From: Porphyromonas canoris
GTDB taxonomy: Bacteria > Bacteroidota > Bacteroidia > Bacteroidales > Porphyromonadaceae
Assembly (NCBI RefSeq): GCF_000769115.1
Contig: NZ_JQZV01000013.1
Location: 684,832 to 748,831 of the forward strand
Length of the DNA: 64,000 nt
Direction: 5' to 3'
This document shows positions 1 through 7,998 of the stretch, one piece after another. The notes below the pieces were generated by a model. That model searched no databases. It was not told the origin of the DNA and worked only from the letters and a program-made list of their open reading frames with translations. Both the position numbers and the translations under genes were made by a program. Numbering within the stretch: the stretch's first letter is position 1; every line of letters begins with the position of its first letter.

Positions 1-1089
1 GACATCACTCCCGCTTCTGAGGTGATGGCTATTCTCTGCTTGGCGAAAGACCTCAGAGATCTTCGCAGAAGGATAGAGAACATCGTGCTCGGTTACTTGA
101 ACGACGGCACACCCTTCACCGTAAAGGATCTGGGCATTGCAGGAGCGATAACGGTGCTGTTGAAGGATGCTTTTAACCCGAACATTGTTCAGACCATCGA
201 GCAGACCCCTGCCCTCATTCACGGCGGACCTTTTGCGAACATTGCTCATGGCTGCAACTCTCTTGTGGCTACAAAGACGGCTCTTCAGTATGGTGATTAT
301 GTTGTTACGGAGGCGGGGTTCGGAGCGGATCTCGGTGGTGAAAAGTTTTTCGACATCAAGTGTCGTGTGGGAGAGCTTGAACCGGCGTTGACCGTTCTTG
401 TTGCCACTGTTCAGGCCATCAAGCTCCACGCCGGAGTGCCGCAAACAGACCTCAAGACCGAGAACGTCTCCGCTCTTCAGGAAGGATTCTGCAACCTGGA
501 CCGCCACGTCGAGAACCTTTTGAAGTTTGGTCAAAGCGTTTGTGTCTGCATCAACAGGTTCCCGACGGATACCGATGACGAGATCCAAGCCGTTGCGGAC
601 TATTGCGAGAAGAAAGGTGTCTCTTTTGCCATCAACGAGGCATTTGCCAAAGGTGGAGAGGGAGCCGTGGCACTTGCCAAAGAGGTTGTGAGAATGGTGG
701 AGGAGACTCCGTCCAAGCCTTTGAAGTATGTGTACGATTTGGAAGACTCCATTCGCACAAAAGTCGAAAAGATCAGCCACGAGATTTACAGAGCCAACAT
801 GGTAGAGTTCTCCGGCAGAGCCACCAAGATGATCAAGCGCATAGAGGAGCTTGGGTACGCTCATTTCCCGGTCTGCATCGCCAAGACACAGTACTCGTTC
901 ACCGACAACGCCAAGCTCTACGGCGCACCGTCCGGATTCGACCTCAAGGTAACGGACGTAGTGCTCAACGCGGGAGCAGAGATGATCGTCGTGCTCATGG
1001 GTGATGTGATGCGTATGCCGGGACTTCCCAAGGCTCCGTCGGCCAATCAGATAGACATCGTCAAAGGACAGATCGAAGGACTCAGCTGA
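1..1089 (+). CDS. fhs: Formate--tetrahydrofolate ligase, C-terminal part (5' end outside window)
   Basis: This is the 3' part of formate--tetrahydrofolate ligase, which makes 10-formyl-tetrahydrofolate from formate, THF and ATP in cytoplasmic one-carbon metabolism. The frame is open from base 1, so the gene begins upstream. Family stretches seen are [17 protein letters not shown], the [10 protein letters not shown] segment, [20 protein letters not shown] and the C-terminal [14 protein letters not shown]. About 362 residues are present of the usual 550 or so. It is followed by a strong terminator hairpin and then the 22-bp repeat array, so it appears to end its transcription unit. The GTG/ATG codons at 22-27 are internal and not a start. 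Confidence 0.95.
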   Translation, partial: DITPASEVMAILCLAKDLRDLRRRIENIVLGYLNDGTPFTVKDLGIAGAITVLLKDAFNPNIVQTIEQTPALIHGGPFANIAHGCNSLVATKTALQYGDYVVTEAGFGADLGGEKFFDIKCRVGELEPALTVLVATVQAIKLHAGVPQTDLKTENVSALQEGFCNLDRHVENLLKFGQSVCVCINRFPTDTDDEIQAVADYCEKKGVSFAINEAFAKGGEGAVALAKEVVRMVEETPSKPLKYVYDLEDSIRTKVEKISHEIYRANMVEFSGRATKMIKRIEELGYAHFPVCIAKTQYSFTDNAKLYGAPSGFDLKVTDVVLNAGAEMIVVLMGDVMRMPGLPKAPSANQIDIVKGQIEGLS

Positions 1090-1106
1090 TAACGCCCCAT
1101 CTCATA

Positions 1107-1160
1107 AACAAGCCCGGTATCGCTCCTTTTCGGAGGTTTCGATACTGGGCTTGTTGTATT
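1107..1160 (+). terminator. Intrinsic terminator after fhs
   Basis: A 16-bp near-perfect stem (1107-1122 with 1140-1155, one mismatch) encloses a short loop and is followed by a T-rich stretch. It lies 18 bases after the fhs stop codon. Confidence 0.85.
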
Positions 1161-1206
1161 TTGTACGATCCGAAACTACAGAGTGTAGTATAGGAAAAAA
1201 TTTCCC

Positions 1207-1491
1207 GTGCGCACGAAAAAAAATTTCTGTGCGCACGAAAAAAAATTTCTGTGCGCACGAAAAAAAAATTCTGTGCGCACGAAAAAAAAATTCTGTGCGC
1301 ACGAAAAAAATTTTTCGTAGGTAAGAAAAAATATTTTCGTAGGTAAGAAAAAATATTTTCGTAGGTAAGGAAAAATATTTTCGTAGGTAAGGAAAAATAT
1401 TTTCGTAGGTAAGGAAAAATATTTTCGTAGGTAAGGAAAAATATTTTCGTAGGTAAGGAAAAATATTTTCGTAGGTAAGGAACTATTAGAA
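1207..1491. repeat. Tandem array of thirteen 22-bp AT-rich repeats, two unit types
   Basis: Five units of type A begin at 1207, 1229, 1251, 1273 and 1295; each carries the palindrome GTGCGCAC followed by an A-tract and a T-tract. Eight units of type B begin at 1316, 1338, 1360, 1382, 1404, 1426, 1448 and 1470; each begins CGTAGGTAAG followed by A- and T-tracts. The period is exactly 22 bp within each type and 21 bp at the A/B junction. There are no spacers, so this is not a CRISPR array. A-tracts every two helical turns predict intrinsic DNA curvature. The array sits between the fhs terminator and the left end of the mobilizable element. The gap 1492-1793 holds GGTAAC-type motifs and no credible gene. 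Confidence 0.95.
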
Positions 1492-1612
1492 GAAAGGGTA
1501 CTGAGGAGCAGATGGAGGGTAAGTGGATGAGAGTGAGAGGGATTTGCGGAGTGTTGCGGTGGTTTGCATTGGAGTGTAAAGAGCAGAAGGTGTGGATTTA
1601 TGCAGAAGTTCC

Positions 1613-1770
1613 GTTACCAAATCATTAGTCGATTCGTTGAATGGTAACGGTGGGGCAAAAGGAGGTAACCGAAGAGGGTTTCGTCGGTCATGAATTTTTC
1701 CTCTTCTGCGGTGCTGATGCTCTATGCCACAAAGTTTTGCGTAACAGAGAACGCTTCGGTAACGGGTAAC
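1613..1770. promoter_or_regulatory. Cluster of GTTACC/GGTAAC motifs left of the integrase (candidate recombinase arm sites)
   Basis: GTTACC occurs at 1613-1618 and GGTAAC at 1643-1648, 1664-1669, 1758-1763 and 1765-1770. The first two form a perfect 9-bp inverted repeat (CCGTTACCA with TGGTAACGG). The same hexamer recurs near the right end of the element at 15426-15431 and 15451-15456. Clustering at both ends fits arm-type sites for the adjacent tyrosine recombinases; this is inference. The last motif overlaps TAACTTTG at 1767-1774, which also matches the Bacteroidetes -7 box and could serve the integrase start at 1794. Confidence 0.4.
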
Positions 1771-1793
1771 TTTGCCCATAAAAACAGAAGCGT

Positions 1794-3023
1794 ATGAATA
1801 GAGACAAATTCAAGGTGTTGCTCTACCTGAAAAAGAGCGGATTGGACAAGTCGGGGCAAGCTCCAATCATGGGGCGGATAACGTACGGGCGAACCATGGC
1901 GCAGTTCAGTTGCAAACTTTCATGCGACCCCGATTTGTGGAACGCTCGTGAGAGCAGATTGAACGGCAAGAGTCATGAGGCAGTGGTTACGAATGGCAAG
2001 TTGGATCGTTTGCTCCTCTCGGTGCATTCGGCTTATCGGAGACTTTGCGAACGAGGTGCGGCATTTACGGCAACGGACATCAAGGAGTTGTTTCAGGGGA
2101 TTATGCAGAGTCAGACGACTTTCTTGGAGCGGTACGACCGTATGTTTGAAGAGATGGAGAAACTGGTCGGGGTGGAAATCAAAGCCTCTTCGCTGTATGC
2201 CTATCGCTCGACTCGAAAGCATTTGCAACGTTTCATCCTCCATCAGTTCCACTCTTCGGACATCGCTTTCGGGCAGGTCGGGGATGATTTCCTCTCGCAG
2301 TTCGAGCATTATGTCAAGGGCGTGTCGGGGCTGTCGCAAGGCAGTTACAGACGAATCGCCTTGTATTCCAAGAAGATTCTCCGCTTGGCATATCAAGAGG
2401 GACTTATCGACCGCTTGTTGTTCGATACGGTCGAAATAGAGCGAGGCGAGAACAGAGGACCTCGTGCATTGGACAAGGTATCGTTGGAGAATTTGCGGGC
2501 TTTGACTTTCGACGCCCACGAATCGGCACTGGAGATGGCACGCGATCTGTTTCTTTTCTCTTGTTTCACGGGTGTTGCCTATTGCGATATGGTTACCCTT
2601 GGTAGGGAGCATCTTTTTACGGATGATGAAGGGGCATGGTGGCTGAAGTTCCGCAGACAAAAGACCGATGCGCTTTGCCGTGTTAAGCTTCTGCCCGAAG
2701 CGGTGCGTTTGATAGAGCGGTATCAATCAGAGGAACGAATCACGCTCTTTGCCCCCATTGCCTATTCGGCTTACCTTGCTCAACTCAAGGCTTTGCAGCT
2801 TCGGGCAGGCATCGCTGTTCCACTTTCGGCACATGTCGGTCGCCACACTTTTGCCACGCTCATAACGTTGGAACGAGGTGTCCCCATCGAAACCGTGAGC
2901 CGAATGTTGGGGCATGGAAGCATCAAAACCACGGAACGATATGCCCACGTTACCCCGAAGAAGCTCTTCGATGAGTTCGAGCGATTTCTCTCTTTCACCG
3001 AAGATTTACGACTCTCTTTGTGA
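1794..3023 (+). CDS. Tyrosine recombinase (IntDOT/Bacteroides mobile element type), first of a tandem pair
   Basis: A 409-residue site-specific recombinase expected to integrate and excise the 14-kb element. The N-terminal region (about 1-100) looks like an arm-binding domain, followed by a SAM-like core-binding domain (about 105-200) and a catalytic domain (about 215-400). Catalytic landmarks are HVGRHTFAT (box II H-x-x-R), the LGH motif and the nucleophile in TTERYAHVT. At box I, where classical integrases have TG-x-R, it reads TGVAYCD, so the first arginine is absent; IntDOT of CTnDOT is known to lack this arginine too. It is followed closely by a second recombinase on the same strand. Confidence 0.93.
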   Translation: MNRDKFKVLLYLKKSGLDKSGQAPIMGRITYGRTMAQFSCKLSCDPDLWNARESRLNGKSHEAVVTNGKLDRLLLSVHSAYRRLCERGAAFTATDIKELFQGIMQSQTTFLERYDRMFEEMEKLVGVEIKASSLYAYRSTRKHLQRFILHQFHSSDIAFGQVGDDFLSQFEHYVKGVSGLSQGSYRRIALYSKKILRLAYQEGLIDRLLFDTVEIERGENRGPRALDKVSLENLRALTFDAHESALEMARDLFLFSCFTGVAYCDMVTLGREHLFTDDEGAWWLKFRRQKTDALCRVKLLPEAVRLIERYQSEERITLFAPIAYSAYLAQLKALQLRAGIAVPLSAHVGRHTFATLITLERGVPIETVSRMLGHGSIKTTERYAHVTPKKLFDEFERFLSFTEDLRLSL

Positions 3024-3042
3024 CATTCAAGAATATGCACCG

Positions 3043-3104
3043 AAAAGCACCTAAGCTTTTCCGAGAAAGCAATAAAGCTTTTGCCTGAAAGCTTAGGAGC
3101 TTTT
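3043..3104. repeat. 18-bp inverted repeat between the two integrase genes
   Basis: Arms 3043-3060 and 3087-3104 are complementary except for two positions, with a 26-base loop. It could terminate the first integrase transcript, regulate the second gene (start 3147), or bind a recombination factor. The right arm ends in TTTT, which allows weak terminator function. Confidence 0.6.
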
Positions 3105-3146
3105 GGAGGCAAAGTAATTACCATTCATACAGCACACGAAAAGATT

Positions 3147-4355
3147 ATGCGCAGTACATTCAAAATCCTATTCTATATCAATAAGAGTAAAGTCAAAACA
3201 GACGGTACGACAGGCATCCTTTGTCGCATCACCATCGACGGAGCAAACGTGGTAATGAGCACGGGCGAAAGCCTTGCTCCCCACGAGTGGAGCGTGAAAC
3301 GAGGAGAAACAACCGATAAGAAGACGAACCAACGCCTGCAAACCTTTCGGGAAGAAATCGAGCAGGGGTACAACAACTTGCTCTATCGGTATGGGGCGGT
3401 GAGTGCGGAACTGCTGAAAAATCATTTGCAGGGTGTGGGAAAAGCTCCGACAACACTTTTGGCAACGAGTCGGGCTGAAGTGCAACGACAAAGCGAGGAA
3501 GTTGAAAAATACAAGAGCGAAAGCACCTATCGGCAGAACGGTTATTCGGATAGGCAGTTGAGAAACTTTGTGCGAAGTCGAAGCGAAGAAGATCTGCCTC
3601 TTACGGCCGTTACGACGGGATTCTTTGATGATTATCGCTTCTATCTGAAGAGAGAGAATTATGCTCCTGCAACGATAAACAAACATCTCTGCTGGTTGAG
3701 CCGATTGATGTATCGAGCCGTCAGCCAAGGGACAGTCCGTTTCAATCCGTTTGAGGGTGTGAAGTATGAGACAGTGGAGCGCAAACCTCGCTTCCTCTCC
3801 AAGGGCGACGTGGCGAAGCTCTTGGCTTTCCCATTGCAGGATGAAGGGGCAGAACTAAGCCGAAGAATGTTTCTTTTTGCCGTTTTTACGGGTTTGGCAT
3901 TTGCTGACTTACAGAGCCTGCGAGTTTCACAAATAGAAACGAATAGCGAAGGAAAACGATATGTCCGCAAGGCGAGACAGAAAACAGAGGTTGAGAGCCT
4001 GATACCCCTGCATCCGATAGCGGAACAGATACTTGAGCTCTACTTGAAAGAAGGCGACAGCAGCAATCACAAGGTATTTCCCGACACGATGAGCAAAAAC
4101 CAACTTATCGCCCACCTCAAATCCATAGGTTTGGCGTGTGGCATTCGCACTCCGCTGACTTGGCACGTCGCAAGACACAGTTTCGGCACATTGACCTTGG
4201 AGGCAGGTATCCCTATGGAGAGCATCGCCAAAATGATGGGACACGCCTCCATCTCCAGCACGCAAATCTACGCTCAAATCACAGACCAAAAGATTGCAAG
4301 GGATATAAATAAGTTGATAGAAAAAGAATTCAAAACAAATTTTACTTTAGACTGA
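3147..4355 (+). CDS. Tyrosine recombinase, second of the tandem pair
   Basis: A 402-residue IntDOT-like recombinase with arm-binding N-terminus, SAM-like core domain and catalytic domain. Box II reads HVARHSFGT, followed by MMGHASI and the nucleophile in STQIYAQIT. As in its neighbour, box I reads TGLAFAD with no arginine. The ATG at 3147 is preferred over an in-frame upstream start at 3081 because homologues begin with an MRSTFKILFY-like stretch and the upstream 22 residues overlap the intergenic inverted repeat. Paired integrases are common at one end of Bacteroides mobilizable elements. It ends 53 bases before the cargo operon. Confidence 0.92.
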   Translation: MRSTFKILFYINKSKVKTDGTTGILCRITIDGANVVMSTGESLAPHEWSVKRGETTDKKTNQRLQTFREEIEQGYNNLLYRYGAVSAELLKNHLQGVGKAPTTLLATSRAEVQRQSEEVEKYKSESTYRQNGYSDRQLRNFVRSRSEEDLPLTAVTTGFFDDYRFYLKRENYAPATINKHLCWLSRLMYRAVSQGTVRFNPFEGVKYETVERKPRFLSKGDVAKLLAFPLQDEGAELSRRMFLFAVFTGLAFADLQSLRVSQIETNSEGKRYVRKARQKTEVESLIPLHPIAEQILELYLKEGDSSNHKVFPDTMSKNQLIAHLKSIGLACGIRTPLTWHVARHSFGTLTLEAGIPMESIAKMMGHASISSTQIYAQITDQKIARDINKLIEKEFKTNFTLD

Positions 4356-4408
4356 AAAATCAATGCAAAAGCAAATATAAATAACTAACTTCGTAGCGTT
4401 AATTCGAT

Positions 4409-5146
4409 ATGATTCTTCAAGTTAAGCATATTTCCAAAGCATTCGGAGATAACCACGTCTTGGATGGAGCTTCTCTATTTCTTGAATTTGGACAAATCTC
4501 TGTGTTGATGGGGGCGAATGGATCGGGCAAAACGACTTTGTTTAATATCATCTCTGGATTTCTCAGGCCAAACATCGGAGAGGTACGTTTGAATGGTAAA
4601 CAGATAAAGTCTCTCAGCCCGTACAAAATTGCTCGCATGGGACTCTCTCGTACCTTTCAAGACATGCGGCTCATCAGCAAGCTAAGTGTCCGAGAGAATG
4701 TCCTACTTGCATTCTCGCAGCAACGTGGCGAGGCATGGTGGCGTGTGTTTTTTTCAAATAGAGAGGAAGAAAACATGCTTATGCAAAAGGCCAATGAGAT
4801 TCTTAAAACTTGCTTTATTGAGGATGTCTCAGACAGTCTTGCTGGTCAAATTTCTTACGGGCAGCAGAAGCTCCTCAATCTAGCTTGCTGTTTGGCGAGC
4901 GATGCTCCGATTTTGCTCCTAGACGAGCCAGTAGCTGGAGTCAATCCTAAGTACAGAGACTTGCTGGCTCAAGTTATTCTTGGGCTGCGTGATGCAGGCA
5001 AAGCACTGCTCATCATCGAGCACAACCGAGACTTCATTGAGCTCGTGGCTGATAAGATCCTATTCCTCAATGAGGGAAAGATATCGGAGTATGAGAGTTA
5101 TAAGGCTTTTAGAGAGAATGAAATCGTCCAAAATGCCTACGTATGA
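4409..5146 (+). CDS. Branched-chain amino acid-type ABC transporter ATP-binding protein, LivG-like
   Basis: A 245-residue ABC ATPase and first gene of the cargo operon. Walker A is GANGSGKT, the signature is ISYGQQK, Walker B is LLLDEPVAGVNP and the switch histidine lies in IIEHN. The V-x-P-K form of the D-loop region and the overall length match the LivG branch of HAAT-family importers. It overlaps the next ATPase by ATGA, implying translational coupling. With LivF-, LivK-, LivH- and LivM-like partners in the same operon it should power uptake across the inner membrane. The substrate cannot be read from the sequence. Confidence 0.92.
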   Translation: MILQVKHISKAFGDNHVLDGASLFLEFGQISVLMGANGSGKTTLFNIISGFLRPNIGEVRLNGKQIKSLSPYKIARMGLSRTFQDMRLISKLSVRENVLLAFSQQRGEAWWRVFFSNREEENMLMQKANEILKTCFIEDVSDSLAGQISYGQQKLLNLACCLASDAPILLLDEPVAGVNPKYRDLLAQVILGLRDAGKALLIIEHNRDFIELVADKILFLNEGKISEYESYKAFRENEIVQNAYV

Positions 5147-5850
5147 GTACACTTCTAGATATTCGCCATATTAACTCGGGCTACGGGCAGAAGCAAGTTC
5201 TCCACGATATATCGCTAAAGATCGGGGAGGGTGAGGTCGTCCTATTGGCAGGATCCAATGGCTCGGGGAAGAGTACGCTCTTTAAGGTCATCTATGGTTT
5301 GCTGGAGGCTTGGTCGGGCGAAATATCCTTTGAGGGGGCCTTGCTTCAGTCGCCACAGCTACATACACCAGCCTCTCGATTGATTGGCAGAGGACTGATG
5401 TATATCCCTCAAAAGGGCGAATTATATGAGGATATGAGCGTTCGAGATAATCTATACTGCTCTCTCCTGCACCTCGGGTGCAAATCCGAGATCGACCAGC
5501 GTATGGAGGAAGTGCTAGAGCAAATGCCACTACTCAAGAAGCGATCGAACCAAACAGCAGGACGGCTGAGCGGTGGAGAGCGTAAAATGCTCAGCCTAGG
5601 GATGGTTATGGCCAATAGGCCTCGTCTCTTGCTCTACGATGAGCCACTTGCTGGGCTTAGCGGAGACAATACAGTGCAGGTACTCGACTATATCCAAAAA
5701 CTCAAAGCACAGGGAACGAGTATCGTGCTCATTGAGCATCGCATCCGAGAGTTCATCGATCACGTCGATCGAGTCCTCGGGCTTAGGCTCGGCACACTAT
5801 ACACTGGAGATTTAAGCACATTAGATAACATCAAACAATTCCTCGTATGA
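5143..5850 (+). CDS. Branched-chain amino acid-type ABC transporter ATP-binding protein, LivF-like
   Basis: A 235-residue ABC ATPase with Walker A GSNGSGKST, signature LSGGERK, Walker B LLLYDEPLAGL and the switch histidine in LIEHR. The Q-loop region reads MYIPQKGELYEDMSV, typical of LivF. It overlaps livG-like by four bases and the binding-protein gene by four bases (ATGA at 5847-5850), so the three are very likely co-translated. It probably forms the nucleotide-binding heterodimer with the LivG-like protein. Confidence 0.92.
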   Translation: MSTLLDIRHINSGYGQKQVLHDISLKIGEGEVVLLAGSNGSGKSTLFKVIYGLLEAWSGEISFEGALLQSPQLHTPASRLIGRGLMYIPQKGELYEDMSVRDNLYCSLLHLGCKSEIDQRMEEVLEQMPLLKKRSNQTAGRLSGGERKMLSLGMVMANRPRLLLYDEPLAGLSGDNTVQVLDYIQKLKAQGTSIVLIEHRIREFIDHVDRVLGLRLGTLYTGDLSTLDNIKQFLV

Positions 5851-6962
5851 ACAAGAATAGAAAAATATCTTTGCAGCTAGTTATCTTTGCTGTTTTGATT
5901 GTCGTAGCTGGATACCTAGCCTTTACATGTAATCAAGCAGAAGATAAAGGGATTATTAAAGTCGGAGCAATTCTTCCTTTAACGGGTAATATGGCTAGTT
6001 TGGGGGAGTCTGGGCAGAATGGACTCATATTAGCCCAAAAATATATCAATGATGAAAATCTACTGAAAGGAGGGAAGAAAATAGAATTTGTTTTTGAGGA
6101 TGGCAAGGGAATTCCTGCAATTTCTATTTCTGCCTTAACTCATTTGACGGAAGTTCAGAATATTGATATTATATTCTCAATAGTGAGTGCAGTAGACCTA
6201 TCTTTAGTTCCAAAGCAGAAGGAAAAAGGGTTTCTGTTCATTTCGCATGCGACACATCCATCTTTGTCAGATGTAAACGATTTGTTTTTTAGGCATTCTC
6301 CCACTGTAACACAGGAGTTTGCTCTTTTGAAGCGATATATAGGTTTGGATTCCGCATTAACAATCTTGCTTCATACATCAGATGACTACGGAGATGCATT
6401 AGCTAGAGAATTTGGTCGTGATAATTTTATTGCGAAAGAAAATATACTTGCATTCAATATAAGTGACCAAAATTTTAGAGGTGTCTGTTCGAAGATTATT
6501 CACAAGAAGCCGTATAGGGTAGTGATTGGAGGCAATGGCAAAGAACTATACCAACTTGTAAATATTTTACGAGAACAGGGTTACAAGAACGAGATAATTA
6601 CGACACTTGGATTCAAAGTGGGCGGTGCTTTTAATCAGTTAAAAGAGCCTAGTAATCTATCTTATATAGACTTTAAGGATAGCGATCCTGATGAAAAGTA
6701 TAATCGAATACAGGCGGATTACAAAAAGATGTTTGGGAAAGATATGACGATAAGTGAAATGATCTTTTTTAACTCTGCTTTGTTGATTACAGAAGCCATC
6801 AATAAATGTGCGAGAGAGGGGGGGATAAAAGACATTGCTAGGCAACTTGCCACAATGGAGTCATTTGAAGGTCTGGGAGAAACGATTACGATTTCTGCAA
6901 GCAATGATATACTCCCTGATATCGATATTTTTTCAGTCAAGGATAAAAAAATAAAACAATGA
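5847..6962 (+). CDS. Periplasmic amino-acid-binding-type protein (LivK/LivJ-like), membrane-anchored
   Basis: A 371-residue type I periplasmic binding protein. Residues about 8-27 form one hydrophobic segment ending in TCNQAEDKG; the cysteine at about 28 could be a lipid-modified residue, although the lipobox (AFTC) is atypical. The mature part begins with VGAILPLTGNMASLGESGQNG, a classic start for leucine/branched-chain binding proteins, and has two alternating Rossmann-like lobes. It is visibly more AT-rich than the flanking ATPase genes. It overlaps the downstream synthetase-like gene by ATGA at 6959-6962. It is expected to capture an amino acid or related compound for the LivH/LivM pair. 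Confidence 0.85.
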   Translation: MNKNRKISLQLVIFAVLIVVAGYLAFTCNQAEDKGIIKVGAILPLTGNMASLGESGQNGLILAQKYINDENLLKGGKKIEFVFEDGKGIPAISISALTHLTEVQNIDIIFSIVSAVDLSLVPKQKEKGFLFISHATHPSLSDVNDLFFRHSPTVTQEFALLKRYIGLDSALTILLHTSDDYGDALAREFGRDNFIAKENILAFNISDQNFRGVCSKIIHKKPYRVVIGGNGKELYQLVNILREQGYKNEIITTLGFKVGGAFNQLKEPSNLSYIDFKDSDPDEKYNRIQADYKKMFGKDMTISEMIFFNSALLITEAINKCAREGGIKDIARQLATMESFEGLGETITISASNDILPDIDIFSVKDKKIKQ

Positions 6963-7969
6963 TCACTCAACAAGAAGTTATTGAAAAGTTCTTCCAATTT
7001 ACAAGAGAGAGGGGATATGCAAAGAAAGAGCGGAGTAATTTGATTTCTCCTTACTTCAACAACGAATTTAATTTGAGTGCAGGGCATCAATATGTTATAC
7101 CTATCCTTCGGAACGAGGAAAAGGAAGAACTAATCAAAATAGCTATTAATGAAATCTGTATAAGGCGTATCGATTTGGAAAAATTAGGGTCAAGCAATTA
7201 CCATCTTCTTATGTTCGAGATGGGGGTGATGGGGGTGTTTGGCTATATTGATCATATAAAAGAACAGCTTCTGAGCATTCTTCGAGATGTGATAGATCTA
7301 ATAGAGTTATTCGGGTTTGATATGAATCAGATCTATTTCTCGGTAAGCGAGGGGGCGTCTGTATTACATAAGAAATATCCTGCTGACACGATCTCTTACG
7401 AATGCCTTCTAGATCATGGTATAAGTCCTCTTAATATCGTGAAAACAAAAGGACGACAGAATTTTATCTTTAGCAATGGAGTGGGGCGACCAGCTGGTAA
7501 TAGCATTGAGATATTTTATAAGAGAGGAGAAGATTTTACAGAGATTGCTTCAATTAATATATATAAATACTTATTCTCTGAGGGCAAATTACATCCGATG
7601 ACTAATATAGCCATTGGAGGAGGATTTGGCTTTGATAGGATAACTTATCTTCTGAATGACTACAATCGAGTCTTTGATACCCCTCCTTTCTCTCTATTCT
7701 CTCAACAGATTAAGGACTTGTTCAGGAATGAAATGGAATATAGACTCAACCAAGATAAGATCAACCGAATTCTAGAGTTAATAAAGACTTTAGTCTTTAT
7801 TGAGTTAGACGGACAAAAACCCGACAACTCACCCCACGGGAAAATAATGAAAGGATTTATTGATAAACTTAAGTCGGAAATTACTTATCTAGAACTTCCC
7901 GAAAAAACAGTATTAGAGATAGGACGTTTTTGGGTGAAAAAACATTACGACTGTAGGTATCTTATCTGA
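6959..7969 (+). CDS. Free-standing alanyl-tRNA-synthetase-like catalytic domain protein
   Basis: A 336-residue class II aminoacyl-tRNA-synthetase-like protein whose best match by eye is the AlaRS catalytic core. It keeps CIRRIDLEKLG and HLLMFEMGVMGVFG, which parallel the AlaRS motif 2 region (CIR..DLE..G...HH.FFEM.GNFSFG). It also keeps an SIEIFYKRG segment (AlaRS SEI.YDRG) and GGGFGFDRITYLL followed by FDTPPF (AlaRS motif 3 DTGMGLERI..VLQ...NYDTDLF). It lacks room for the AlaRS editing and C-terminal domains, which make a full AlaRS about 870 residues. It may therefore activate or sense an amino acid without charging tRNA normally. Its position between binding protein and permease genes suggests it acts on the transported substrate. 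The function is unknown and could also be regulatory. Confidence 0.72.
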   Translation: MITQQEVIEKFFQFTRERGYAKKERSNLISPYFNNEFNLSAGHQYVIPILRNEEKEELIKIAINEICIRRIDLEKLGSSNYHLLMFEMGVMGVFGYIDHIKEQLLSILRDVIDLIELFGFDMNQIYFSVSEGASVLHKKYPADTISYECLLDHGISPLNIVKTKGRQNFIFSNGVGRPAGNSIEIFYKRGEDFTEIASINIYKYLFSEGKLHPMTNIAIGGGFGFDRITYLLNDYNRVFDTPPFSLFSQQIKDLFRNEMEYRLNQDKINRILELIKTLVFIELDGQKPDNSPHGKIMKGFIDKLKSEITYLELPEKTVLEIGRFWVKKHYDCRYLI

Positions 7970-7998
7970 ATAGTACAATTGTGTAAAATCAAAATAAT

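Noticed and set aside
1102-1302. Leftward open frame through the 22-bp repeats
   Set aside because: It is a translation of the repeat array (repeated FFFRAH-type units) and the terminator; no gene features.
1207-1491. CRISPR array
   Set aside because: Units are contiguous 22-bp repeats without unique spacers, and no cas gene is near.
1486-1779. Leftward 97-codon frame left of the integrase
   Set aside because: No family features, no ribosome site seen, and it covers the GGTAAC motif cluster expected to be non-coding.
6959-7969. Histidyl-tRNA synthetase/HisZ paralogue
   Set aside because: A class II fold is clear, but the order and wording of motifs (CIR..DLE..G, FEM..FG, IEIFY, FDRI) fit AlaRS better than HisRS.
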